Origin: Haliscomenobacter sp040403615
GTDB taxonomy: Bacteria; Bacteroidota; Bacteroidia; Chitinophagales; Saprospiraceae
Assembly (NCBI RefSeq): GCF_040403615.1
Contig: NZ_JBBAKG010000005.1
Span: 1 to 64,000 of the forward strand
DNA: 64,000 nucleotides
Direction of reading: 5' to 3'
How positions within the stretch are numbered: position 1 is the stretch's first letter; each line of letters starts with the position of its first letter. The position numbers and the translations under genes were made by a program. Under the pieces are notes generated by a model. The model did no database searches. It worked only from the letters and a program-made list of their open reading frames with translations, and was not told the DNA's origin. Positions 9,310 through 18,217 of the stretch are shown here, one piece after another.

Positions 9310-12300
9310 ATGAAACAAACAAAACTTTGGAGTCTTACCATACTCATTATGTGTATGTTAGGACTAAGTCTCCCCCCGAGTGCGTTTGCACAGAGCAAGG
9401 TCACTGGGAAAGTTTTGGAGAAAGGGAAAGAAGCGCTCCCCGGCGTAAGCATCCTCATCAAAGGCACCAGCCAAGGCACAGTTACCGAAGTAGACGGTAC
9501 CTTCAACTTGATGGTGGCCAATGTAAATGATGCGGTCTTACTCTTCTCTTACACCGGATTTGTAACGCAAGAAGTGCCACTCGCTGGCCGTACGAACCTC
9601 GACATCAATTTGGTTGCCGACAACCTCCTGCTCAACGAAGTAGTAGTAGTAGGTTACGGCGTACAAAAGAAAGAAACCGTTACTGGCGCAGTATCCAGCG
9701 TGAAAGGTTCCGACCTGGTTAAATCTCCCGCGGTCAACGTTTCCAACTCTATTGCTGGCCGCATGGCCGGGGTAGTAGCGGTCAATGGCAGTGGGGAACC
9801 GGGCGCCGATGGTTCGAGCATTCGGATTCGGGGTACAAATACGTTGAACAACGCCAGTGCTTTGATCGTAATCGATGGTATTCCGGCTCGTACAGGGGGC
9901 TTGGATCGTTTGAACCCCAACGATATCGAAACAATTTCGGTATTGAAGGATGCATCTGCGGCCATCTATGGCTCTCGTGCAGCCAACGGGGTTATCCTGA
10001 TCACCACCAAACGGGGTAAAATCAGCAAGCCAGAATTGTCTTATTCTTTCAACCAGGGTTACACCCAACCCACCGAATTGCCAAAACTAGCTGATGCTGC
10101 TCAGTACACCGAAATGTTGAACGATCTGGACATTTATGGTTTACCTGCCAGCGAATGGGCGGCTGCAACTACTGCTTATAAAACCACGGGCACTTACACT
10201 CGTCCTAACGGTCAGGTGCGTAAAGCACCATTCCAACCTGACGACTTTCAGAAGTACCGCGATGGTTCTGACCCTTGGGGCCACCCCAACACCGATTGGT
10301 ATGCGGCAACCCTCAAAGAATGGTCGCCACAACAACGCCACAACCTACAGTTGACCGGGGGGGGTGAAAACCTCAAATACATGGCATCTTTGGGTTACCA
10401 AAATCAGGACGGCGTGTACATCAACTCCGCTACAGGATACAAGCAGTACGACCTGCGCATCAACCTCGACGCCAAAATCAACGAGTACATTAGCGTAAAT
10501 ATGGGGATGCTGGGACGCCAGGAAAACCGCTTTTACCCAACCCAATCAGCGGGTGCCATCTTCCGGATGTTGATGCGGGGCAAACCACAACAGCCAGCTT
10601 ACTGGCCTGATGGACGCCCTGGGCCAGACATCGAAAACGGCCAAAATCCAGTGGTCATTACCACCGATCAAACGGGTTACAACGATACAAAAAGCGATTT
10701 TTTCCAAACCAATGGCCAAATCGACATCAAAATCCCGGGCATCAAAGGTTTGAAATTTTCCGGTACTGCTGCAATCGACAAACTCAACCAAAACAGCAAA
10801 GTTTGGACTACTCCATGGACTTTATTTGAGCGAGGCACTGGCTTTGAAGCCGATGGGGTTACCCCAAAATTGGTTGCAGCCAAACGCGGACCTGCCGAGC
10901 CAAACCTGAACTTAGGCAATTCGACTCGGTTAAACATCTTGTTGGGTGGAGTTTTGACCTATGAAAAAACCTTTGGAAACCATAGCCTGACCGCTTTAGC
11001 GGGTACCAACCGGGAAACCATCGACGGTACCAACTTCAGCGCTTTCCGTCGTTTCTTCATTTCACCAGCGCTTGACCAGCTGTTTGCGGGTGGTGACCTC
11101 GAAAGAAACAACAATGGTGGTGCCTTCCAGACTGCACGTATCAACTACTTTGGCCGGGTTGCTTACAACTACAAGGAAAAATACCTCCTGGAGTTCCTTT
11201 GGCGTTACGATGGCTCGGATATCTTCCCTGAAGAAACCCGTTATGGCTTCTTCCCTGGCGTAATGGGTGGTTGGGTAATTTCGTCCGAAAAATTCATGGA
11301 CGCCATCCCTGCGATCAATTACCTGAAATTAAGAGGATCCTGGGGACAATTGGGTAATGACCAAATCGATTCCTACCAGTACCTGTCTACTTACGGCTTC
11401 AATAGTTACATCCTCGGCAATGTGGAAACCAAAACCTTGTTTGAGGCGCGGATTCCCAATACCAACATTACCTGGGAAGTCGCTACCAACGCCAACATTG
11501 GTTTGGAAGGATCGATCCTAAACGATAAGGTCACCTTTGAATTTGACTACTTCAACAACAAGCGGACCAATATCTTGTGGTTTAAAAACGCATCCGTTCC
11601 TCAATCAACAGGTTTGACTCTGCCAAGGCAAAACATTGGCGAAGTAGCAAACCAAGGCTTCGACGCATCGATTGGCTATCGCAGCAACATTGGCGCATTC
11701 AAATTCAGTGTCAATGTGAATGGAGGGTATGCCAAAAATAAAATCCTGTTCTGGGATGAAGCTCCTGGATCACCAGAATGGCAACGGACTACTGGACGCC
11801 CCATCAACGCCGTCCAGGTTTACCAGTACGATGGAGTATTCGCGACTCAGGAAGAAATCAATGCGGAGAAAATTGACTACAAAGCCATTGTCAATACGCT
11901 GCGTCCTGGCGACATGAAGTACAAAGACTTCAACGGTGATGGAAAAATCAATCCCGACGACCGTGTGCGTACTGACTTCAACAACGTTCCTACCTTCCAG
12001 GGTGGTTTGAGTTTGATTGCCAGTTACAAAGGTTTTGATTTGAACATCCTTTTCCAGGGTTCGGCTGGTGCAAAATCTTTTGTTAGTCCAGGTGAAATGG
12101 GCAACATTGGAAACTATCTATTGGAAATGTACCAAGACCGTTGGACGGTAGAAAACCCCAGCAGTGTACATCCACGGATTGCCAACCGCAGTGACCAGTA
12201 TTTCTCTGGTGGCAATGATTATTGGTTCAGAAGTACCGATTACATCCGCCTGAAAAACATGGAAATTGGTTACACCTTGCCTGAAAATGTGATCAAAAAA

Positions 12301-12453
12301 GCAGGTATGACCAGCGTACGTTTGTACTTCAATGGTTTGAACCTGTTCACCATTACTGATTTCAGTGCGTTTGACCCAGAGGCTAGCAGTACATCTGGCC
12401 AGTTTTACCCACAACAGCGAGTACTCAACGGTGGCATCACGGTTACATTCTAA
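9310..12453 (+). CDS. SusC/RagA family TonB-linked outer membrane receptor
   Basis: A 1047-residue outer-membrane protein with a signal peptide (to about residue 28, PSAFAQ). A CarboxypepD_reg-like domain spans about residues 30-100. The SusC signature LLLNEVVVVGYGVQKKET and a plug domain follow to about residue 235 (IRIRGTNTLNN, then VLKDASAAIYGSRAANGVI). The remainder is a beta-barrel ending in the aromatic-terminated strand GGITVTF. It would form the TonB-driven channel for an oligosaccharide or peptide captured by the SusD partner encoded 26 bases downstream. No glycoside hydrolase lies next to the pair, so the substrate cannot be assigned. Confidence 0.95.
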   Translation: MKQTKLWSLTILIMCMLGLSLPPSAFAQSKVTGKVLEKGKEALPGVSILIKGTSQGTVTEVDGTFNLMVANVNDAVLLFSYTGFVTQEVPLAGRTNLDINLVADNLLLNEVVVVGYGVQKKETVTGAVSSVKGSDLVKSPAVNVSNSIAGRMAGVVAVNGSGEPGADGSSIRIRGTNTLNNASALIVIDGIPARTGGLDRLNPNDIETISVLKDASAAIYGSRAANGVILITTKRGKISKPELSYSFNQGYTQPTELPKLADAAQYTEMLNDLDIYGLPASEWAAATTAYKTTGTYTRPNGQVRKAPFQPDDFQKYRDGSDPWGHPNTDWYAATLKEWSPQQRHNLQLTGGGENLKYMASLGYQNQDGVYINSATGYKQYDLRINLDAKINEYISVNMGMLGRQENRFYPTQSAGAIFRMLMRGKPQQPAYWPDGRPGPDIENGQNPVVITTDQTGYNDTKSDFFQTNGQIDIKIPGIKGLKFSGTAAIDKLNQNSKVWTTPWTLFERGTGFEADGVTPKLVAAKRGPAEPNLNLGNSTRLNILLGGVLTYEKTFGNHSLTALAGTNRETIDGTNFSAFRRFFISPALDQLFAGGDLERNNNGGAFQTARINYFGRVAYNYKEKYLLEFLWRYDGSDIFPEETRYGFFPGVMGGWVISSEKFMDAIPAINYLKLRGSWGQLGNDQIDSYQYLSTYGFNSYILGNVETKTLFEARIPNTNITWEVATNANIGLEGSILNDKVTFEFDYFNNKRTNILWFKNASVPQSTGLTLPRQNIGEVANQGFDASIGYRSNIGAFKFSVNVNGGYAKNKILFWDEAPGSPEWQRTTGRPINAVQVYQYDGVFATQEEINAEKIDYKAIVNTLRPGDMKYKDFNGDGKINPDDRVRTDFNNVPTFQGGLSLIASYKGFDLNILFQGSAGAKSFVSPGEMGNIGNYLLEMYQDRWTVENPSSVHPRIANRSDQYFSGGNDYWFRSTDYIRLKNMEIGYTLPENVIKKAGMTSVRLYFNGLNLFTITDFSAFDPEASSTSGQFYPQQRVLNGGITVTF

Positions 12454-12479
12454 CATCACCCAAAAAAATCTAAGTAACG

Positions 12480-14321
12480 ATGAGAAACATCATCTTAGCA
12501 TTAGTTGCAGTTTTGTTCATCAACAGTTGTAATGACGATTTTGTCAATACACAACCTTTGGATCAGTTAGCGGAAACAGCGGTCTGGACCGATGGCTCCC
12601 TGGCAGAAGCCTTCGTATCGAATATCTACGCCGGATTGGGCAATGGTGGTTTCGACGAGCAAATGCTCGCTTCATTGACCGACGAAACCATGTTCACTCA
12701 CCCTGGTCGCAACATTACGACCATTACCGAGTCACGTTCCAACCCAGCCGATCCAGGTTGGATCAATGGCACCTTGAGCTGGAACAACATGTACCTGCGC
12801 ATTCGTGCCTCCAACCTGGCACTGAGCAATCTGGAGAACCCACAATTCACCAATCCAACCCTGGTGGATCGTTTGAAAGGGGAAGCCAAGTTCATGCGCG
12901 CTTATTACTACCAGCAATTGCTGCGCTATTTCGGTGGGGTGCCCATCGTAGACAAACCATACAAATTGGACGATACCGACTTTTTGTCGGCGAGAAATAC
13001 TTATGAAGAGTGTGTCAATTTCATCGTCAAAGATTGTGATGAAGCCGCAGCTTTATTGGACGGGAAAACGCTAGTAGCCGGTCGTGCTACCAAGGCTGCT
13101 GCCCTGGCACTGAAGTCGCGCGTATTGTTGTACGCAGCAAGTGACTTGCACGACATGCCGACTGCCAAAGCGAAGTCAAGTGTACTCTCCGCTTATGCCA
13201 AACCTGAATTGGTTGGCTACGTGAGTGGTGACCGCAAAGCCCGCTGGGAAAAAGCCCGTGATGCCGCCAAAGCAGTGGTGGATTTGCCAGGTTTCGGCTT
13301 CCAACTCGGTCTATCTGCACCTGCTGCACAGGCCGACGCAGTGAACAATTACAGAAACGCCTCTTTGTCTCAAAACGGTGGCGAAAAGGAATTGATTTTG
13401 GCGCGTTATTTCATCAACCTCAAACAGGAAGGTGGCGGTCGCCAAGGTCTGTTCAACGGGCCTAATGGCTATAACAACTGGGCGGGTAACACCCCTATCC
13501 AATTGATGATCGACGATTATGAAATGATGGATGGTAGTAAATTTGACTGGAATAATCCAGCCCACGCTGCTGCCCCTTACACCAATCGTGATCCACGTTT
13601 CTACTCTTCCATCCTGTACGATGGTTCAAACTGGAAACCACGTCCTGCCGCCGTAGCCTCTAAGGATCCTGTCAACCAAATTCAAACGGGTACTTACGAA
13701 GTAATAAGTGGTTCTACCAAAGTGCCAGCCTTTGGCTTGGACACCCGTAAGAGTAGTGTAGAAGACTGGAATGGCAGTTACACAGGCTACTATGCCCGCA
13801 AGTTCATCGATCCAAACCCAGCTATCGTTGACCAAAACACCTGGCAGCAAGTGCCATGGCCTACCCTGCGCTACACTGAAGCCATCTTCAACTACGCTGA
13901 GGCTTTGATTGAATTGGGTGACGATGCCACTGCCCGCACCTGGCTCAACAAAATCCGCTTCCGTGCAGGTATGCCTGCACTGACCGAATCTGGCGATGCC
14001 CTCAAGCAGCGCTTCCGTAACGAGAAACGCATCGAAATGTACCTGGAAGAGCAGCGTTACCACGATACCCGCCGCTGGATGATTGCACCCACTACCCTGG
14101 GCCGCAAAGCCAATGGCATCAACATCAATGGTACCCTGAAAGCGGGTAAAAATGTGACACTTTACAAGTACGATCCGACCAACTACGATTATACTTACAA
14201 GGTCTTTGAAATCGACCCAGGTAAGGAAAACCGCGCCTGGTTGGACAAACAGTATTACCTGCCGATCCAACGCGATGAGATGAACCGGAACAATAAACTG
14301 GTGCAAAACCCAGGGTATTAA
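12480..14321 (+). CDS. SusD/RagB family substrate-binding lipoprotein
   Basis: A 613-residue surface lipoprotein with the lipobox FINSC (Cys17), which sets the start at the annotated ATG. The SusD TPR-like core is visible (RAYYYQQLLRYFGGVPIVD, then AAALALKSRVLLYA), and the C-terminal RagB block contains RYTEAIFNYAEAL, NKIRFRAGMP and EEQRYHDTRRW. It pairs with the SusC-type channel encoded immediately upstream and acts as its lid-like capture protein. The two genes are separated by 26 bases and are surely co-transcribed. A terminator-like hairpin follows. Confidence 0.95.
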   Translation: MRNIILALVAVLFINSCNDDFVNTQPLDQLAETAVWTDGSLAEAFVSNIYAGLGNGGFDEQMLASLTDETMFTHPGRNITTITESRSNPADPGWINGTLSWNNMYLRIRASNLALSNLENPQFTNPTLVDRLKGEAKFMRAYYYQQLLRYFGGVPIVDKPYKLDDTDFLSARNTYEECVNFIVKDCDEAAALLDGKTLVAGRATKAAALALKSRVLLYAASDLHDMPTAKAKSSVLSAYAKPELVGYVSGDRKARWEKARDAAKAVVDLPGFGFQLGLSAPAAQADAVNNYRNASLSQNGGEKELILARYFINLKQEGGGRQGLFNGPNGYNNWAGNTPIQLMIDDYEMMDGSKFDWNNPAHAAAPYTNRDPRFYSSILYDGSNWKPRPAAVASKDPVNQIQTGTYEVISGSTKVPAFGLDTRKSSVEDWNGSYTGYYARKFIDPNPAIVDQNTWQQVPWPTLRYTEAIFNYAEALIELGDDATARTWLNKIRFRAGMPALTESGDALKQRFRNEKRIEMYLEEQRYHDTRRWMIAPTTLGRKANGININGTLKAGKNVTLYKYDPTNYDYTYKVFEIDPGKENRAWLDKQYYLPIQRDEMNRNNKLVQNPGY

Positions 14322-14348
14322 TCCTGAAGTTCTTCAACTAGAATAAAT

Positions 14349-14390
14349 GCAAGGGGCGCAAGAGAACGAATGGTCTTTTGTGCCCCTTTG
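14349..14390 (+). terminator. Terminator-like hairpin after susD-type gene
   Basis: GCAAGGGGCGCAAGAGA is complemented with few mismatches by TCTTTTGTGCCCCTTTGC, with an eight-base loop. A T-rich run follows (TTTGCTTTTG). It lies 28 bases after the SusD stop and would separate the SusCD transcript from the FG-GAP gene, whose own promoter starts at its edge. Confidence 0.5.
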
Positions 14391-14391
14391 C

Positions 14392-14421
14392 TTTGCTTTT
14401 GTATCCTTTGTGCTACATTTG
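14392..14421 (+). promoter_or_regulatory. Bacteroidota-type promoter of the FG-GAP gene
   Basis: TTTG (14392-14395), 18 bases, then TACATTTG (14414-14421) gives an excellent match to the -33/-7 consensus TTTG-N(17-20)-TAnnTTTG. It lies downstream of an in-frame ATG at 14378 and about 53 bases before the ATG at 14474, so it supports the later start for the lipoprotein. Confidence 0.6.
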
Positions 14422-14473
14422 TGCATCAAGTCCAGTTTTTTTTGAAATTCTTGCAATTGAAACATTATCAATA

Positions 14474-17400
14474 ATGAGAGTCATCTACACCATTCAGAAA
14501 GCAATTACTTTACTTGTTATACTTCTCTTTTTCTTTCAGTGCAAAAGCGATCAAGCCACGGATACCGCCCCCGCCGATGCACTTTTCACTTTACTGAACC
14601 CGGCCAAAACAGGCATCGATTTCCAAAACGCCATCACCGAAGGACTCAACACCAATGTGCTGATGTACGAATACTTTTACAACGGTGGCGGTGTAGCAGT
14701 GGGCGATGTCAACAACGATGGCCTCGACGACTTGTATTTCACCAGCAATATGCAGTCCAACCGCCTTTACCTCAACAAAGGCAAAATGACTTTTCAGGAC
14801 ATCACCGCATCAGCAGGAGTCTCCGGTCGCGATGGCCCCTGGAAAACCGGCACAACCATGGCCGATGTAAACGGCGATGGCTTACTCGATATCTATGTTT
14901 GTTATTCGGGAAGTTTGAGCCCTGAAAAGCGCACCAACCAACTGTTTATCAACCAGGGCGTGTCTCCATCTGGCGAAGTAACTTTTGTAGAAAAAGCCGC
15001 CGAATACGGCCTCAACAGCCCCGCGACCAGTACCCAGGCGACCTTTTTTGATTTCGACAAAGATGGCGATCTCGATATGTTTCTGCTCAACCACAACCCC
15101 CGTTCTCTCCCGGTTTTGGATGAAGCCACCACCGCCGAAATCCTCAAAGTAGACGACCCCAGCAACGGCATGCGCTTGTTTCGACACGATAAAAGCGCCA
15201 ATGGCGAACCGTTTTTTCAAGACATTACCCAACAAGCCGGCTTACTCAGCTCTGCCCTTTCATACGGCTTGGGCGCCGCAATGGCCGATTACAATGGCGA
15301 TGGCTGGATCGACATGTACATCTCCAACGATTACACCATTCCCGATTTCCTGTACCTCAACAATAAAAAAGGGGGCTTCGTCAATCAAATTCAAAAAAGC
15401 ATTGGCCATACCTCCCACTTTTCGATGGGCAGCGACGCCGCCGACATCAACAACGACGGCCTGACCGACATCCTCACCCTGGACATGCTGCCAGAAGACA
15501 ATCGCCGCCAAAAGCTATTGATGACACCCGATAATTACGAAAAATTTGATTTCAACCTCAAGGTCGGTTTTGGACACCAATACATGCGCAACATGCTCCA
15601 GATCAATCAAGGGCTGATCAACAACGAATTGAGCTTTGCGGAAATGGGCCAACTGGCAGGCATTTCCAGTACCGACTGGAGTTGGGCGGCCCTGTTTGCC
15701 GACTACGACAACGATGGCTGGAAAGACCTCTACATCACCAACGGTTACCTGCGCGACTATACCAACCTGGATTTTCTAAAATACATGGGGGATTTTATCC
15801 AAAACAACCAGGGCAGCATCCAGCGCCAAAACGTGCTGGAATTGGTGCAACAAATCCCGGCCTCCAACCTCAGCAACTACCTCTTCAAAAACAACGGCGA
15901 CTTGAGCTTCCAAAATGTCAGTCAGCCCTGGGGCATCGCCCAACCTTCCAACAGCAATGGGGCAGCCTACTCCGATCTGGACAACGACGGTGACCTGGAT
16001 CTGGTGGTCAACAACATCAACCTGCCCGCCTCGATTTACCAAAACGAAGCAGACAAGCGCTTTAAAAACCATTACCTGAACCTCAAACTGGAAGGCGAAG
16101 GCCAAAACAAACAGGGCCTGGGTGCAAAGGTAACACTGTACCAAAAAGGCAAAATTCAATACCTGGAACAAATGCCTACCCGTGGTTATCAATCAAGCGT
16201 ATCACCCGTTTTGCATTTTGGCTTGGGCCAAAACAAAACCATCGACAGCTTGAAAATCGTTTGGTTGAGTGGAAAACTAGAGCTAATCTACAAGCTCAGT
16301 GGTGATCAACTACTGACCCTCAAGGAGCAAAAAGCAGGCAATGCCGCTTCTACTTCACCAACGTTTCCTGCGCCAATTTTTAAAGAAATAGCATCTCCCA
16401 TTGCTTTCCTCTCCCCGACCAACAGCATCAATGACTTCAAAAGACAGCCACTCCTGAGCAATCCATTGTCTCAGCTTGGCCCATGTTTGATCAAAGGCGA
16501 CATCAACGGAGATGGATTGGAGGATGTATACGCAGGTGGCGAGGGCGAGCAAGCTGGCGCACTTTTTTTGCAAAACAAAAATGGCAGTTTTACCCGCAAG
16601 ACTCAGGCAGCTTTTGAAGCCGACAAAGCCAGCGATGATTCCGATGCCGCCTTTTTGGACGCCAATGGCGATGGCTTCACCGACTTGTACGTGTGCAGCG
16701 GTGGCTATGCCAATTTTCTACCCGATGATCCGGCCTTGCAAGATCGCTTGTACCTGAATGACGGCAAAGGCAATTTCAGCAAAAGCAGCAGCGCATTACC
16801 CACAATATTGTCCAGCAAAAGCTGCGTTGGTGTTGCTGACATCAATGGCGACAACAAACCGGATTTGTTCGTTGGAGGGCGGGTTATCCCCGGACGTTAT
16901 CCCGAGACTCCCCACAGTTATTTACTGATCAACAACGGGAAAGGACAATTTGTAGATCAAACCGCCTCCCTCGCACCAACGCTGGCACAGATCGGCATGG
17001 TCAGCGACGCAGCCTGGCACGATTTAGATGGCGACAAACGCCCTGAATTGATCCTCGTTGGCGAGTTCATGCCCATCACCGTTTTTGGACAAAAAAATGG
17101 CAAATGGACGGATGTGACCAACGCTTACTTTGACAAAAAATACGCAGGATTGTGGAATACATTGCTCCTGGAAGACCTGAATGGCGATGGCAATACCGAT
17201 CTGCTGGTGGGCAACCTGGGAACAAACTCACAGTTGAAAGCCAGCGACAAAGAGCCCGTGGAACTCTACTTCAAAGACTTTGACGACAATGGCGCCGTTG
17301 ATCCAATCCTTTGCTACTACAACCAGGGCACCAGCTATCCGTACATTACCCGCGATGAATTGCTGGATCAAATGAGCATCATGCGGCCTCGGTTTCCGGA

Positions 17401-17836
17401 TTACAAAAGTTACGCCGACGCCACTTTGAAGGAGGTATTTACCCCCGAGGAATTAAAAGGCGCAACGCGACTTGAAGCCAACTACCTAAAAACGGCTTTA
17501 TTTGTAATGGGTTCAAGCCACAAATTTCAGGAGAAAGCCCTGCCATTGGAGGCTCAGGCATCGCCAATCTATGCGATTTGCACGCTGGATGTTGACCAGG
17601 ATGGCAAAAAAGACTTGTTCCTGGGCGGCAACATCAATAAAGCCCGCCTTAAATTCGGCAAATACGACGCCAACTACGGCCTGATCCTGAAAGGAGACGG
17701 CAAGGGCACATTCAGCTCCGTTCCACAAAAACAGGCCGGATTGCGGCTATTGGGAGATGTGCGGAGTGTGCTGACGCTTCAGCGAAAATTGATTGTTGGT
17801 GTTCATCAGCAAATGGTTAAGGCATATCAGTTTTGA
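14474..17836 (+). CDS. FG-GAP/VCBS repeat lipoprotein with ASPIC/UnbV domain
   Basis: A 1120-residue lipoprotein. The start at 14474 is chosen because it yields a clean lipoprotein signal (ITLLVILLFFFQC, Cys23) and lies just after a strong promoter. At least 14 calcium-loop motifs of the DxDxDG kind are visible, for example DVNNDGLDD, DYNGDGWID, DLDNDGDLD, DINGDGLED and DVDQDGKKD, indicating one or two integrin-like beta-propellers. The ASPIC/UnbV domain (GAKVTLYQKGKIQYLEQ, then HFGLG) sits near residues 540-620, in the middle, with more FG-GAP repeats after it. Such proteins often accompany SusCD pairs in Bacteroidota and are thought to bind ligands at the surface. Confidence 0.85.
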   Translation: MRVIYTIQKAITLLVILLFFFQCKSDQATDTAPADALFTLLNPAKTGIDFQNAITEGLNTNVLMYEYFYNGGGVAVGDVNNDGLDDLYFTSNMQSNRLYLNKGKMTFQDITASAGVSGRDGPWKTGTTMADVNGDGLLDIYVCYSGSLSPEKRTNQLFINQGVSPSGEVTFVEKAAEYGLNSPATSTQATFFDFDKDGDLDMFLLNHNPRSLPVLDEATTAEILKVDDPSNGMRLFRHDKSANGEPFFQDITQQAGLLSSALSYGLGAAMADYNGDGWIDMYISNDYTIPDFLYLNNKKGGFVNQIQKSIGHTSHFSMGSDAADINNDGLTDILTLDMLPEDNRRQKLLMTPDNYEKFDFNLKVGFGHQYMRNMLQINQGLINNELSFAEMGQLAGISSTDWSWAALFADYDNDGWKDLYITNGYLRDYTNLDFLKYMGDFIQNNQGSIQRQNVLELVQQIPASNLSNYLFKNNGDLSFQNVSQPWGIAQPSNSNGAAYSDLDNDGDLDLVVNNINLPASIYQNEADKRFKNHYLNLKLEGEGQNKQGLGAKVTLYQKGKIQYLEQMPTRGYQSSVSPVLHFGLGQNKTIDSLKIVWLSGKLELIYKLSGDQLLTLKEQKAGNAASTSPTFPAPIFKEIASPIAFLSPTNSINDFKRQPLLSNPLSQLGPCLIKGDINGDGLEDVYAGGEGEQAGALFLQNKNGSFTRKTQAAFEADKASDDSDAAFLDANGDGFTDLYVCSGGYANFLPDDPALQDRLYLNDGKGNFSKSSSALPTILSSKSCVGVADINGDNKPDLFVGGRVIPGRYPETPHSYLLINNGKGQFVDQTASLAPTLAQIGMVSDAAWHDLDGDKRPELILVGEFMPITVFGQKNGKWTDVTNAYFDKKYAGLWNTLLLEDLNGDGNTDLLVGNLGTNSQLKASDKEPVELYFKDFDDNGAVDPILCYYNQGTSYPYITRDELLDQMSIMRPRFPDYKSYADATLKEVFTPEELKGATRLEANYLKTALFVMGSSHKFQEKALPLEAQASPIYAICTLDVDQDGKKDLFLGGNINKARLKFGKYDANYGLILKGDGKGTFSSVPQKQAGLRLLGDVRSVLTLQRKLIVGVHQQMVKAYQF

Positions 17837-17853
17837 TGATTTTTATTTTTAGT

Positions 17854-18188
17854 CGTTGAATGCGCAATATTACTGTTGCCTAAGAACCCTGAAAGCAGGG
17901 GCGATAGGCTCTAACATTTCGTGCATCGGAAGCCCCGCTAGGGGCGTAATATGGGTAGAAAACAACGGTCCCGGTGTTTTCCAGAGTCCCGTAGGGACGG
18001 AATATGGGTATTTTTGCACTTAAAATACCCATGTTCCGTCCCTAACGGGACTTCGGAAATATTGGGAATCCATTTGCTACCCATATCACGCCCCTAACGG
18101 GGCTTTTTGCCATGCTAAAATGGAACCAATCGACCCTTCCTTCAGAACTCAGGGGTTCTTAAGCAACAGTAAGCTTATGCATTCAACG
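17854..18188. repeat. 335-bp fourfold nested palindrome between FG-GAP and haloperoxidase genes
   Basis: Four arm pairs are nested around a common centre near 18015. CGTTGAATGC (17854-17863) pairs with 18179-18188. The block starting TTACTGTTGCC (17870-17892) pairs imperfectly with 18149-18172. AGCCCCGCTAGGGGCGT onward (17931-17958) pairs with 18077-18104. AGTCCCGTAGGGACGGAA onward (17985-18015) pairs with 18022-18052. The two inner pairs are clearly related to each other: each carries a C(G)CTA/GTAGGG hairpin followed by a TATGGGTA block. It fills the 381-bp gap; I see no gene in it. Confidence 0.8.
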
Positions 18189-18217
18189 CATGAATTTTCC
18201 ATAAATATCCACCACTC

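Noticed and set aside
14378..14473. An in-frame upstream start for the FG-GAP lipoprotein
   Set aside because: It would place a strong -33/-7 promoter inside the coding region and would bury the lipoprotein signal that begins at 14474.
17854..18188. A CRISPR array or tandem repeat, suggested by recurring GGGACGGAA/TATGGGTA words
   Set aside because: The words occur as inverted, concentric pairs and not as regularly spaced direct repeats, and there are no cas genes.
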